From positions 1 through 64,000 of the forward strand of contig CAJOGN010000001.1 in NCBI GenBank assembly GCA_905234245.1: DNA of 64,000 nucleotides, given 5' to 3'. Position 1 is the stretch's first letter, and each line of letters starts with the position of its first letter. Origin of the DNA: an uncultured Lachnospiraceae bacterium. Its GTDB lineage: Bacteria; Bacillota; Clostridia; Lachnospirales; Lachnospiraceae. This document shows, in pieces, positions 41,027 to 50,132 of the stretch. The translations under genes and the position numbers were made by a program. The notes beneath the pieces were generated by a model. The model was given only the letters and a program-made list of their open reading frames with translations. It did not search any database and was not told the origin of the DNA.

Positions 41027-43838
41027 ATGGCTGAGTACAAAGACGATAAACTAGAATACATCGAATCAGACATAAAAAAGATACAAATGAAAACCGGCAT
41101 GTATATTTCATATGTCGGAAAACGCGGTGCCAGACATTTAGCAATTGAAACGATTCAGAATGCAATCGATGAATGTGCTAACAAAAACAGTCCCTGTGAT
41201 AAAATTAGTATTGTATTAGATTTATTAGAAGACAGTCTCTCTGTAGAAGATAACGGACGTGGTATTCCAGAAGATTCATTCCCTCTTGATATCGTGTGTA
41301 CAAAACTACAATCTGGTAGTAAATTCACAAGAGAACAGAGTGGATATTCTTCTGGTGAGAACGGTGTTGGGTAAAATGTTTGCTCATGATTCTTTAATTG
41401 CGGGGACATCTCGTTAAGTCTTAGCTACTAAATTATTATAGTAATATAATAATGGCAATGGGTAACTCCAAAGGTATAGTAATAAGGTTAAGACTAGAGA
41501 TAATCCGCAGCCAAGACTCTTATTGAGAGTAAGGTCCAACGACTAGATAAATTCAATAGAATTTAACGTAGAGCCAAAGCTATTGTGGTGGATTGTATAA
41601 TCCTTAAATCGAAATGGGAATCCTTAAGTTCATACTTAAGAAGATATAGTCTAGTATCCTATAGAAATATAGGGAAGTTCATAAGAGAACTGCATAGTGT
41701 AGCGAGCTATGTGAATAATCGTAACCGCTATTAACGCCTTGTCTGAAATATTTATTCTATCTACAATGAGAGATGGTATTGAACATAAAATCACCTTTAA
41801 AGAAGGTGAGAAAACTGCTGATACCAAAACTAAAACAAGTAAACACGGAACTTATGTTAAGTTCATTCCTTCAAAGAAGTATCTTGGTAAGAGTGCTGTC
41901 TTAGACAAGAAACTTCTCACAGAATGGATTTCTAACATAAGTTATTTTATCCCCAATAGGTGTAAGATAACTTTTGAAATCCGAAAAGGATTAGATACTA
42001 TTGAGGTATTGAAGTTTAAGCATAAAGGATTTGTAGATCTTCTTAAATCCCATATTGGATCTAATGAAACCTATATGTCTCAATTGATTCATATTGATGC
42101 AAATCAGAAAATGGAAGAGCCTATTATAACTCCGGATGGAAAATCTAAATCTGTTAAGAGAAATCTTAATATCGAATGTGCATTTGCTTATACTGATACA
42201 ATTGAACCCTATGTAGATTCTTACTGTAATTATATTAACACAATTTCTGGTGGTGTTCATTTGGAAGCTTGCAAAGAAGCTATTTGGAGATTCTTTATGA
42301 AGAAGACAAATGAGACTCTCACTGAGAAAGAAAAAGAAAAGTGGAAGGTTCTTAAAGTTGATATTGAGCAAGGCCTTAATATTGTAGTGAACCTATTTAC
42401 TGATATGCAGATGCAGTTAGTTGGACAGACAAAGAATGCTGTTGGAAATGATGAGTTGTATGACCCAATTAAGAAGCTTGTAACAGATGAACTGAACCAT
42501 TATTTTGAAAATAATAAAGCTCATCTAGCTTCTATTACAAAACTTATTAAGACTAACTGTAGAGCAAGAATTGAAGCCAGTAAAGTAAGAACCTCTATTA
42601 TCAAGGATAGTAAAGATAAATTTGATAAGTTCAAGTTTGATAAATTTACTCCTTGTAATAATGAAGGTAAACAGTATAAAGAGTTACATCTCTGTGAGGG
42701 TGACTCTGCCTCTGGTTCTCTGGTTGACGGAAGAGATCCTGATACACAAGCATTCCTAGCATTCCGTGGGGTTGGTAAGTCTGCTTTCAAGGCAAACGTA
42801 AATACAATCCTGGATAATGCTGAATGGAATACTTATATCAAACTCATTAAGACCAATTGGGGACCAAAGTTTGATGCATCTAAATGCTATTATGATAAAA
42901 TCATAATTGATACAGATGCCGATGTTGATGGATATAATATCAGTTCTATTATTGGTGCATTCCATGCAGTATATCTTCCTCAATTAGTACAAGATGGAAG
43001 ACTGTATAAATCTTATCCTCCTCTGTACAAGATTGATGATAAGAAACATCAGTATACAAGAGATAAGAAAGAACTTGTTGAACTCTATCAGAGTAAGATT
43101 GTAAAGAGATATTCCATTATTATCGGAAGCTCTAAGAATAAACCTCTGAGTGATAGACAATTTAAACAGTTCATCTATGATACTGAAACTTATCCAAGTG
43201 ATTTAGTTCGTATCGCTGGATACTTTGGGAAAGGAATGAATAAATTCCTGATTGAAAGAATCGCAGCATGGCTTGTAATTCATTATTATGATCCAGCTGC
43301 CCCGGCAACTCATCCAATGCCTGATTTAAATGAACTATTCACAGAAGATAAATTTAGACTTAAATTCAGTGAGATGCTTCAGAAGAAGTTCCCTGAAATG
43401 TTCTTAAGAGATAAGTGTGCTGTACGTGGTATTATTGATGGAAAGACTAAGTCTGTTCATATTAATAATAGATTTATTAAGAAGACATTAGACCTATTCC
43501 CAATTTATCTGAAGTATGGTTACACTGTATATGTGAAAGATAAGAAAGAAAAGACTAAGTATAAAAAGATGAGTATTGGTGAGTTCTTGGATTTGACTAT
43601 AGCATTAAAGTCCAGAGTCTTAAAGAGATTTAAGGGACTTGGTGAGCTAAATTCAAAAGAACTTTGGGATACTACACTGAACCCTGATAATAGAATTCTC
43701 GTGCAATTAACTATGGATGACGTTGAAAAGGATTTGAAAATCTTTGAGAAACTCCATGGTCAGTCTAAAGAGAACCTGGAAGAGAGAAAGAAAATGATGG
43801 CTGAATACACAATTGCAAGAGATGACCTTGATAACTAA
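41027..43838 (+). CDS. Type II topoisomerase subunit B (GyrB/ParE-like), intron-split
   Basis: Two exons: 41027-41372 and 41722-43838. Joining them gives an open frame of 820 aa and restores the GHKL lid as G-V-G-L-T-A-I-N-A-L-S, the same spacing as in GyrB. Motifs: E41...N45 (ATP/Mg site), D-N-G-R-G-I-P (75-81), G-E-N-G-V-G (110-115, split after it), Toprim E-G-D-S-A-S-G (~441) and D-A-D-V-D-G (~515). It supplies the ATPase and cleavage-metal part of the enzyme with the A subunit at 43857. Phage topoisomerases relieve supercoiling during replication. Assignment to gyrase rather than topo IV is open. Confidence 0.9.
41373..41721 (+). ncRNA. Group I intron in the gyrB-like gene
   Basis: 349-nt insertion with stop codons in all relevant frames, interrupting the ATP-lid codon after G-V-G. 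The upstream exon ends in T (41372) and the intron ends in G (41721), as group I splicing requires. It contains agataatccgcagccaag and aaggtccaacgacta (P7/P3 core style) and aagatatagtcta (P7 3' strand to P9 style). No endonuclease ORF lies inside, so it is a minimal ribozyme. Exact ends are fixed by restoring the conserved protein. Confidence 0.85.
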
Positions 43839-43856
43839 GTTTGAGGAGTGATTTCT

Positions 43857-46223
43857 ATGGGTGAAATTTACAAAAGGGATTTAGCAGAAACGTGTGAATC
43901 ATTCATAAAGATTTTTGGTGCGAATAAAAATCTTTATAGAATCATTCCGTCTATGGTAGACGGATTAAGACCAGTGTCGAGAAGATTCCTTTATAGCTTA
44001 TATAAAGGAAAAGGGAGAAATGAGTTTATTAAGATGGCTAAGGCTGCTGGTGATACTATGGCAGCCTACCATCCTCATGGCGATACATCCATAGTAGAAG
44101 CTGGTGCTACTATGGCGAATCCATGTAAGAATAATGTATTACCAGTAGAAGGGCAAGGAAACTTTGGTTCCTATAAGAATGAAAAAGCATCTTCTGAGAG
44201 ATACATTGAGTGCAGACTGAGTCTATATGCTAAGAAGTGTTTCTTTGAAGATTTTGAGCAATCCAATACTCCAATGCTTGATAGTTATACTGGGGATGAT
44301 GTAGAGCCAGAATATCTTCCTGCAAGATATCCACATGCATTATTTAATCCTCAGCTTTCTGGTATTGGTTATGCATTCTCATCCAATATTCCACCATTTA
44401 ATGTAACGGAAGTTTTGAAAGCTACGATTAAATTAATCAAAGATCCATCTGAAGATATCTTCTTAATTCCTGATAGTCCAACCGGAGCAGATATTGTAGA
44501 TGATGGACAGTTTGAAGAAATTAATAAGAATGGTGTTGGAACTTTTACTCTCAGAGGAACAATTGAAGTCGATGAGATTAATAATACACTCACGATTACA
44601 TCTATTCCTCTTCAGACAACGATTGATAGTATTATGAGAAACATCGTTGAATTAAGAGATAAGAAAGTCTTTGATGAGATTCTAAGCATTAAAGATTATA
44701 CTAAAAACGCTACAGGTGTAAAAACTGTCATTCAGCTTTCTCAGTCTGCAGATTCTAAGAAGACAATTGAGAAGCTCTATAGTAAGAAAACCGGATTAAA
44801 GAAAACTTATCCAGTTGGCATGAAGATGATCGATAACTTCAAAGATTATGACTATGGAGTAAAATCATTCTTATTAGAGTGGATTGAGTATAGAAGAGAT
44901 GCAGTTCGTGGTATTTATAATACCAAGCTAGTGGATGCTATGGATGCCCAGAATATTAATGATGCATTAATCTTAGTATTAAATGGACAGAATGCAGAAG
45001 CTACAATTAAAATCTGTAAGACATCTAAGAATAAACAAGAATGCGCTGAGAGATTAATGAAGAAATACGGTATTGACTCTCAGAAAGCACGGGTAATTTC
45101 TGAAATGAGAAATTACGAATTAAGTGAAGAATATAGATTAAAGTATAAACAGAGAAAAGTTGAGTTAAAGGAAGAAATCAAGAAGTATGAAAAGATTCTT
45201 GATGATGATTCCATGATTGACCAAATCATCATTGAACAACTTGAAGAGGGAATTAAACTATTTGGTTCTCCCAGAAAATCTAAAGTTGTTGTGGATGCTG
45301 ATGATGAGATTCCCAATACAGAGCATATTATTGCAATCTCTAAAGATGGATATATTAAAAAGGTACCCTTAAAAGAGAAGATAGTTGGTCAGGTTGGAAA
45401 TACAACTCGTCATTATATCAGTATGAAAGTAAATAACAAGAGTAATATTCTCATCTTTGATTCTACTGGTCAGATTTCTAAAATCCCAGTTAGTTCAATT
45501 ACTGATATGGATATATCTGATACAGGAATCATGCTTGAAAGATATTTCTCTGTAAATGGTAGTGTTGTAGCAGCTCTCGTAGAACCAACCAAAGCAGAAC
45601 TGAAAAAGGTTGGTAAGAACGTATTCTTTACGTTCCTGACAAAACAAGGATTTGTTAAGAAGACACTCTTAGAAGAGTTTGCAAATATTAATGGTACTAT
45701 CCAAGCAATTAAATTACCAAATACAGATGAACTGGTTGCAGTTGATTTCACCTCAGATAATACTAGCAAAGATATGGTGATTTATACAAATCTCGGTAAT
45801 GGTATTCGTCGCGATATTAATGAGTTTTCTGTTATGAAAGCAAATGCTAGAGGAGCTAGACAACTGGTTCTCTCTGATGATGAATACTGTGTTGGATTTG
45901 ATAAGATTGATCCACATAAGAAGTACATGTTTTATCTGACATCTGCTGGTAGAGCTAAACTCACTGATATGAAATACTTCCCCTCTATGAAGAGAAAAGA
46001 TGATGTACTATCTCTAATCAATCTAGAGAAAAATGAGACTCTAGTTGGAATTCATTCTGTGTCTAAGAGTGATACGATTGTAGCTTATAAAAAGAAATCT
46101 CAGCCACAAGAAATCTCTCTGGAAGATATTCCAGTAAGCACTAGAGTAGCTAAAGCTGAAAAGTATTTCAAGACAGTAAAAGGTGATTCTGTACTATCTT
46201 ATACTGTAAAGCATACGATTTAA
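43857..46223 (+). CDS. Type II topoisomerase subunit A (GyrA/ParC-like)
   Basis: 788 aa starting M-G-E-I-Y-K-R behind GAGGAG (8 nt); a GTG at 43848 lies on the site. D-G-L-R-P-V-S-R-R (~36-44) and Y-H-P-H-G-D (~72-77) are the DNA-binding helices. A-S-S-E-R-Y-I-E holds the catalytic Tyr116. C-terminal ~300 residues contain repeated blade-like segments (I-I-A-I-S-K-D-G-Y-I-K-K-V; F-L-T-K-Q-G-F-V-K-K-T) of the GyrA/ParC beta-pinwheel. It is 18 nt downstream of the B subunit, so one operon. The GyrA-box was not identified, so ParC type is possible. Confidence 0.92.
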   Translation: MGEIYKRDLAETCESFIKIFGANKNLYRIIPSMVDGLRPVSRRFLYSLYKGKGRNEFIKMAKAAGDTMAAYHPHGDTSIVEAGATMANPCKNNVLPVEGQGNFGSYKNEKASSERYIECRLSLYAKKCFFEDFEQSNTPMLDSYTGDDVEPEYLPARYPHALFNPQLSGIGYAFSSNIPPFNVTEVLKATIKLIKDPSEDIFLIPDSPTGADIVDDGQFEEINKNGVGTFTLRGTIEVDEINNTLTITSIPLQTTIDSIMRNIVELRDKKVFDEILSIKDYTKNATGVKTVIQLSQSADSKKTIEKLYSKKTGLKKTYPVGMKMIDNFKDYDYGVKSFLLEWIEYRRDAVRGIYNTKLVDAMDAQNINDALILVLNGQNAEATIKICKTSKNKQECAERLMKKYGIDSQKARVISEMRNYELSEEYRLKYKQRKVELKEEIKKYEKILDDDSMIDQIIIEQLEEGIKLFGSPRKSKVVVDADDEIPNTEHIIAISKDGYIKKVPLKEKIVGQVGNTTRHYISMKVNNKSNILIFDSTGQISKIPVSSITDMDISDTGIMLERYFSVNGSVVAALVEPTKAELKKVGKNVFFTFLTKQGFVKKTLLEEFANINGTIQAIKLPNTDELVAVDFTSDNTSKDMVIYTNLGNGIRRDINEFSVMKANARGARQLVLSDDEYCVGFDKIDPHKKYMFYLTSAGRAKLTDMKYFPSMKRKDDVLSLINLEKNETLVGIHSVSKSDTIVAYKKKSQPQEISLEDIPVSTRVAKAEKYFKTVKGDSVLSYTVKHTI

Positions 46224-46280
46224 ACCCTCTTTTTGTTATACTATTAATTAATGTAGTATACAAAAAGGAGGAGATATCCT

Positions 46281-46547
46281 ATGCGGGTTAAAAAATGCAT
46301 CAGAGGATATGTAGATATTTATAGGAATCCTGATTGGCCAGGTAGAAGTAGGATTCCAATTGATAGATGTCCTGTAAACATTAATCATTTCCTAAATTGT
46401 GAAATTGAATTAACCAAAAACTGTGGCTGTCCATCTTGTGATTTCCGTAGAAACATGCTGAGAGAAATCCAGTATGAACTAACTGAATATAGACAGATGA
46501 AAGCTGAACAGAATAAAAAGAAAATACATTGTGTGAATAATCACTAA
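46281..46547 (+). CDS. Small Cys-containing protein
   Basis: 88 aa with AAGGAGGAG. Cys at the start (K-K-C), R-C-P, L-N-C and N-C-G-C-P-S-C-D, enough for a zinc site. Basic overall. Ends with H-C-V-N-N-H. Followed by a strong terminator. Function is unknown. Confidence 0.6.
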   Translation: MRVKKCIRGYVDIYRNPDWPGRSRIPIDRCPVNINHFLNCEIELTKNCGCPSCDFRRNMLREIQYELTEYRQMKAEQNKKKIHCVNNH

Positions 46548-46551
46548 ATAC

Positions 46552-46586
46552 AAACGGTACGGGTGTTCCCGTACCGTTTTTTTTTT
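46552..46586 (+). terminator. Terminator
   Basis: 12-bp perfect stem aaacggtacggg with its complement, 4-nt loop, then ten T. Confidence 0.95.
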
Positions 46587-46596
46587 GATTGATAAT

Positions 46597-46607
46597 GATA
46601 TATTATA
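46597..46607 (+). promoter_or_regulatory. Phage promoter-like element GATATATTATA
   Basis: Exact match between a strong terminator and the conserved RNA leader at 46621. Confidence 0.55.
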
Positions 46608-46620
46608 AAAGTACAAATAT

Positions 46621-46677
46621 AAAGAAGCTGAGTGGAGATAATATCAAGAGCTCGGTATTCTACCTGGAGGTATAACT
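46621..46677 (+). promoter_or_regulatory. Conserved 5' leader element A, copy 1
   Basis: 46630-46662 (33 nt, from gagtggagataa to ggtattcta) is identical to 59559-59591, which also precedes a small GC-rich gene. The ends can pair (gctgag with ctcggt, allowing G-T), placing the invariant agataatatcaag in the loop just upstream of the ribosome site. The two copies are in different frames relative to their genes, so conservation is at RNA level. Confidence 0.6.
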
Positions 46678-47013
46678 ATGTTTACCATTAAGAATCTCAC
46701 TCCTCATACCATCACCATCCTTCAGGAGAACGGCTCTGTTCTCAGAGTGTTCCCCTCCGAAGGAGTGGCAAGAGCCAGCCAGAGCCAGGTGTATGCCGGA
46801 CACCTGGATGGCATCGAGCTCGTCAGAACCAGTTTCGGAGCCCCCATTGGGCTCCCTGAGCCCCAGAAGGACACGTACTATATCGTGTCCTTGGCGACTG
46901 CAAATGCCGCCAGAGCCTCCGGCAGGCAGGTTGATGACCTTTTATTAACTTCAGATCCTGTGAGGGATGCTGAAGGGAGAATCATCGGCTGCCGCCGATT
47001 GGCTCTCCTCTAA
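46678..47013 (+). CDS. Conserved phage protein of unknown function (GC-rich gene)
   Basis: 111 aa with TGGAGG. The pattern N-L-T-P-H-T-I, F-P-S-E-G-V-A-R, G-L-P-E-P ... Y-I-V-S, and V-R-D-A-E-G-R-I-I-G-C near the end is that of a small protein family seen in many phages of diverse bacteria; function unknown to me. By eye the gene is far more GC-rich than its surroundings, which suggests acquisition from a GC-richer source. It has the conserved leader A in front. Confidence 0.7.
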   Translation: MFTIKNLTPHTITILQENGSVLRVFPSEGVARASQSQVYAGHLDGIELVRTSFGAPIGLPEPQKDTYYIVSLATANAARASGRQVDDLLLTSDPVRDAEGRIIGCRRLALL

Positions 47014-47074
47014 GTCCAATGACCTGAGCATGTCATAAAACTGCTCAATATTACTATAGAAAGGAGTGAAATGC

Positions 47075-47221
47075 GTGGAGTACGAATACTCTCCCTGTTA
47101 CAACTGCCCAGTTGAGGGCTTTTGTGACATGGCTGACCGTAGTAGAAATGACTGCTACTATCAGCATGCCGAGGAGGAGTCAGACGATTCTGACTCCTCC
47201 GATTATTTTTTGTCACAGTGA
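47075..47221 (+). CDS. Small Cys-rich protein (48 aa)
   Basis: GTG start 8 nt after AAAGGAG. Reads V-E-Y-E-Y-S-P-C-Y-N-C-P-V-E-G-F-C-D, with a fourth Cys in N-D-C-Y-Y, then an acidic Ser/Asp tail. The four Cys fit a small zinc ribbon. The alternative ATG at 47071 gives only 14 codons. GC-rich like the upstream gene, so probably acquired with it. Its end overlaps a terminator-like hairpin. Confidence 0.6.
   Translation: MEYEYSPCYNCPVEGFCDMADRSRNDCYYQHAEEESDDSDSSDYFLSQ
47173..47211 (+). terminator. Terminator overlapping the end of 47075-47221
   Basis: 12-bp perfect stem ggaggagtcaga with its complement, followed by gattatttttt, inside the last codons of the gene. Confidence 0.65.
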
Positions 47222-47309
47222 TATTTTTTTCTGCAGTTATTTTTACAAATTAATAAAAATATTATTATATAAATCTATTGACAGTGGATTGTTATAGGAG
47301 GGATTGCAA

Positions 47310-47609
47310 ATGAAAGTATTTGTATCACAACCCATGAATGGGAAGCCTGAAGAAGAGATTCTAAAAAGGCAAGAAGAACTACTAAACTATGCGAGAAAAA
47401 TATTTGGGGACCAAGTTGAACTAGTCGAATCTTATGCCAGAAATGTAGAGGATCGAAAAACACCAGTTGAAATGCTTGGTGAAAGTATAACCAGAATGGC
47501 AGAAGCCGACTTAGTAGTTTTTTCTCATGATTGGAATTTAGGTAGAGGGTGCAGAGTAGAAAATATGGTAGCAATATTATATGGAATGGCTATCTTATAT
47601 GAGCAATAA
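47310..47609 (+). CDS. DUF4406 nucleoside 2-deoxyribosyltransferase-like protein
   Basis: 99 aa starting M-K-V-F-V-S-Q-P-M-N-G-K behind AGGAGGG (7 nt). The S-Q-P-M-N-G-K-x-x-E-E-I start and later E-A-D-L-V-V-F-S ... G-R-G-C-R-V-E match DUF4406, related to nucleoside 2-deoxyribosyltransferases, which exchange or hydrolyse the base of deoxynucleosides. The size fits this family. A role in deoxynucleotide salvage or modification would agree with the other nucleotide genes, but the reaction is unproven. Confidence 0.75.
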   Translation: MKVFVSQPMNGKPEEEILKRQEELLNYARKIFGDQVELVESYARNVEDRKTPVEMLGESITRMAEADLVVFSHDWNLGRGCRVENMVAILYGMAILYEQ

Positions 47610-47620
47610 ATAAGGAAATA

Positions 47621-47650
47621 AAAGAGGATGCTTTAAGCATCCTCTTTTTT
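47621..47650 (+). terminator. Terminator
   Basis: 13-bp stem aaagaggatgctt with its complement, then T-run. Confidence 0.9.
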
Positions 47651-47653
47651 AGT

Positions 47654-47664
47654 GATATATTATA
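47654..47664 (+). promoter_or_regulatory. Phage promoter-like element GATATATTATA
   Basis: Exact match between a terminator and the conserved leader B at 47681. Confidence 0.55.
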
Positions 47665-47680
47665 TTAGTAAGATATAAGA

Positions 47681-47810
47681 AGGTAGTAAATGAGAACCAA
47701 GAGTGCAAGTCTTGGTTCTCATTCTACTAGAGGAATCTCCTTGCATGAGGATACCAATTACTTACTCTGAAAAGAGCCATGCAAGAGATCAAAGGAGAGG
47801 AAGTGAAACC
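47681..47810 (+). promoter_or_regulatory. Conserved structured 5' leader B, copy 1
   Basis: It shares layout with 59168-59284. First is a long stem starting ggtagtaa and closing ttctactaga, whose inner arms differ between copies (tgagaaccaag/cttggttctc here, gcgaca/tgtcg there) yet stay paired. Second is a short hairpin gaggaatctcc. Third is a long-range pair ccttgcatg with catgcaag. Paired changes between copies indicate selection for RNA structure. It precedes the 43-aa gene. Confidence 0.65.
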
Positions 47811-47942
47811 ATGGATCTGTATAGACTGATTCTGAAGTCTGCTGCTGATGGTTTTAACAATCATCGCAGCGAAGAGTTTACTTTGAAGCAGTTAGCTGAT
47901 AAGTATAACTCTGACAAATCTAAGTCCGCTACAAAGAAATAA
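47811..47942 (+). CDS. Small basic protein, paralogue of 59285-59428
   Basis: 43 aa, M-D-L-Y-R-L-I-L-K-S-A-A-D-G-F ... L-A-D-K-Y-N-S-D-K. About 80% of positions agree with the 47-aa protein at 59285-59428, with synonymous changes, so the peptide itself is under selection. Helical N-terminus and Lys-rich tail. Always with leader B in front and the hairpin element behind. Function is unknown. Confidence 0.7.
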   Translation: MDLYRLILKSAADGFNNHRSEEFTLKQLADKYNSDKSKSATKK

Positions 47943-47953
47943 CCAAAGGACGA

Positions 47954-47995
47954 TCCAATAATGTTTAATCCATTCCTCATTAAACAGTTGTTGGA
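47954..47995 (+). other. Conserved 3' hairpin element, copy 1
   Basis: Stem tccaataatgtttaat with attaaacagttgttgga around the loop ccattcctc. The loop and inner stem are identical at 59444-59484, while the outer stem changes. It lies 11 nt after the 43-aa gene. No T-run follows, so it is not a standard terminator. Confidence 0.6.
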
Positions 47996-48006
47996 TTAAT
48001 AATATT

Positions 48007-48044
48007 AAAATAGGCAGGATGAAAAACTCCTGCCTATTTTTTTA
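48007..48044. terminator. Bidirectional terminator
   Basis: 13-bp stem aaaataggcagga with its complement, T-run on both sides, between converging units. Confidence 0.9.
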
Positions 48045-48047
48045 ATT

Positions 48048-48773
48048 TTATGCATAAATAAATGGAAGTACATCCATGTGATAAACTTGATTCCATTCAT
48101 CTAGTAATTGCTTTCTTGCTTCAGAAGCATTCTGCCAATCATCCAGTTTAAGACTGATATTGCCATAAGCAGATTGCATGTCGTTATAATGCTTTAATGT
48201 ATTATACATAGCTTCTTTTACATCCAGAATACATAAATCGAAGAAGGACTCTTCCTCTGTAGGACTAATAGAAGCTAGACTCTTATCATGCTCAAATGCT
48301 AAATCAAAAACTAATTTAGAAGATGAGAATACATTATAAAGCGTAACTTTTCTGGGGTGCTCATATTTGAAAGTCAATTTAGGAATCATCTTATTTGTTA
48401 AACCTAGACCAGCATTGGATAGCATTGCCTGATTCATCATGTTTCCATGAAGAAGTGGGATTCCGCCACCCCAGTATCCAATACCAGAGATGAAGGTCTC
48501 ATCATATTCAATATCTCTAACAAAAAGAAGTTTTCTTTGAGAGAATATGTCAGGAAGTAAATAAACTTCATAGTTTGAATTTTTTTCTAGTTTCTCTAGA
48601 GAATTTAAATCAAATCTATACTTCTCATAGTATGGGCAGTAAATTGAAAATACCGGGAGCGTCACATTTATTATGATTTCAGTTAAAACTTCCTCCAGAT
48701 TTTCAAATGGTAATGCGATTGTATACAAGCCAAGACTTGTTTTAATTCTTGTAATCAATCTGGATAGATTCAT
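48048..48773 (-). CDS. Putative virion/neck protein
   Basis: 241 aa with a GAGGTG site. Mixed alpha/beta. G-Y-W-G-G-G-I-P-L-L-H-G-N-M-M-N-Q-A-M-L and the C-terminal helix L-K-L-D-D-W-Q-N-A-S-E-A are typical of conserved structural proteins, though I cannot name it. It lies 12 nt downstream of the prohead protease in the same direction, which supports a head or neck role. Confidence 0.55.
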   Translation of the reverse strand: MNLSRLITRIKTSLGLYTIALPFENLEEVLTEIIINVTLPVFSIYCPYYEKYRFDLNSLEKLEKNSNYEVYLLPDIFSQRKLLFVRDIEYDETFISGIGYWGGGIPLLHGNMMNQAMLSNAGLGLTNKMIPKLTFKYEHPRKVTLYNVFSSSKLVFDLAFEHDKSLASISPTEEESFFDLCILDVKEAMYNTLKHYNDMQSAYGNISLKLDDWQNASEARKQLLDEWNQVYHMDVLPFIYA

Positions 48774-48785
48774 ATAATCACCTCA

Positions 48786-49634
48786 TTATCCAAAAGATCT
48801 GAGATAGTCATATAGCTTATTTCTAGAGGTAGGATCAATATCACAATAAATCATATTGTCATTATCTCTCATAATAATATGCTTCTTAGAAGGAGAGAAT
48901 CCAACTAGATCATCATTTGTCAGATCAAAAGATTCCATGATAATCTGAGCATTCACATCAGTATTACCAATATTCTCAAGAATCTCCTTCAGAGGAATTA
49001 CAACATCATCGGCATATTCAGATACCATAGTGGGCTCTTTCTTTACAAATTTTGTAGGTTCCGAAGTAAGCTGTTCAGCCTCTCTATGAGATTGATAAAG
49101 AACCCAGTCATATGTAATAATCTTTCTTACATTGACAACAGGTTTACCACCCTCTAGCATCATGGATGCAATAGCACGACAGCTAAATCCAGGAATGAAA
49201 CCCTGAACCATCTTTCTGGCAAGATTCATACCAGCTGCAGTACCAGCATCAGACTGAATTCTAGATACTAGTAGATTTTTCTCATTATGGGGATTAAGCA
49301 TCTTATGAGAAGTATTACTCATATCAATATCCTGAATTCTTTCAGGGGATAAAGGCATGTTCTTATATCTTGGAGTGGGATGATTCTCTTCACCAAACCA
49401 ACCACCATGAGAAAGATAGTGCTGAATTCTTTCAGTCTTCAGACACTGCTCAATATTTGGCCATTTATACATACGAGAATTTCTGTTCATGACATCGAAA
49501 GAATGTAGACAGGATACAAAGTCTACATAAAAGATTCCATTCTTGTCATATACATCAAAATTCTTCACAGTATTAACTTCCGGAGAAGTCTGTTCAGATA
49601 TATATACTAAACCTATGTTAGAATCTAGTCTCAT
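48786..49634 (-). CDS. Prohead (capsid maturation) serine protease
   Basis: 282 aa starting M-R-L-D-S-N behind AAAGGA (8 nt); the in-frame ATG at 49643 sits on the site. G-W-F-G-E-E-N-H-P (78-86, His85) and I-P-G-F-S-C-R-A (147-154, Ser151) match the catalytic His and Ser segments of T4 gp21-type prohead proteases, which cleave capsid and internal proteins during head maturation. The third catalytic residue could be His110 (S-H-K-M), as in this protease class. The segment after ~200 is probably the self-cleaved tail. Confidence 0.75.
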   Translation of the reverse strand: MRLDSNIGLVYISEQTSPEVNTVKNFDVYDKNGIFYVDFVSCLHSFDVMNRNSRMYKWPNIEQCLKTERIQHYLSHGGWFGEENHPTPRYKNMPLSPERIQDIDMSNTSHKMLNPHNEKNLLVSRIQSDAGTAAGMNLARKMVQGFIPGFSCRAIASMMLEGGKPVVNVRKIITYDWVLYQSHREAEQLTSEPTKFVKKEPTMVSEYADDVVIPLKEILENIGNTDVNAQIIMESFDLTNDDLVGFSPSKKHIIMRDNDNMIYCDIDPTSRNKLYDYLRSFG

Positions 49635-49740
49635 AGTAATCATCCTTTCAATAAGAGATTTGCTATAGAAATATTAAATATATGTTTTTGAATAGGGAAA
49701 TGATTGCTTATATTTTACAAAACTTGTAGTTAATTTGAGA

Positions 49741-49751
49741 TATATATTATA
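49741..49751 (+). promoter_or_regulatory. Phage promoter-like element TATATATTATA
   Basis: Exact match in the divergent region 49635-49785, 34 nt before the winged-helix gene. Confidence 0.55.
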
Positions 49752-49785
49752 CTTTTGATGATATACTATATAGGAGTGATAACAC

Positions 49786-50118
49786 ATGGCAAATAATAAA
49801 TTCACCTATCAGCAAGTATCCAATGTATCAATCAACAAAACTAAATTATTAGATATCGCAGCTAATCTTGATTTTAATGAAAGGGATTTGCGTGTTATAC
49901 TTACACTATTCACAGAGCTGAGTGGATGGAGAGATAGTGGAGTACGTGGAAAGGAAGACCCACTCAATTTCAAGAGAATTGACGCTGAAGCAATGTCAGA
50001 CGTTATCGGTATTAAGAAAAAAGAATTTAAGAAATCATTAAAACGCCTGATTGAACATGGTATTATAGAGGAGGGAGAATCTGATACAGTAAGTAAAGGA
50101 TATCGTTTCACATTCTAA
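49786..50118 (+). CDS. Winged-helix DNA-binding protein
   Basis: 110 aa with an AGGAGTG site. R-D-L-R-V-I-L-T-L-F-T-E-L, then F-K-R-I-D-A-E-A-M-S-D-V-I-G-I-K-K-K (recognition helix) and I-E-H-G-I-I-E-E-G ... G-Y-R-F-T-F (wing) form the common phage/plasmid winged helix used in replication initiators and regulators. First gene of the unit that also holds IF-1. It could regulate that unit. No enzymatic domain attached. Confidence 0.65.
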   Translation: MANNKFTYQQVSNVSINKTKLLDIAANLDFNERDLRVILTLFTELSGWRDSGVRGKEDPLNFKRIDAEAMSDVIGIKKKEFKKSLKRLIEHGIIEEGESDTVSKGYRFTF

Positions 50119-50132
50119 GAAAGGAAGCAACT

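Noticed and set aside
41372-41739. gyrB as a frameshifted or interrupted pseudogene
   Set aside because: Removing 41373-41721 restores the exact conserved spacing, and the insert shows group I core sequences, so an intron explains it better.
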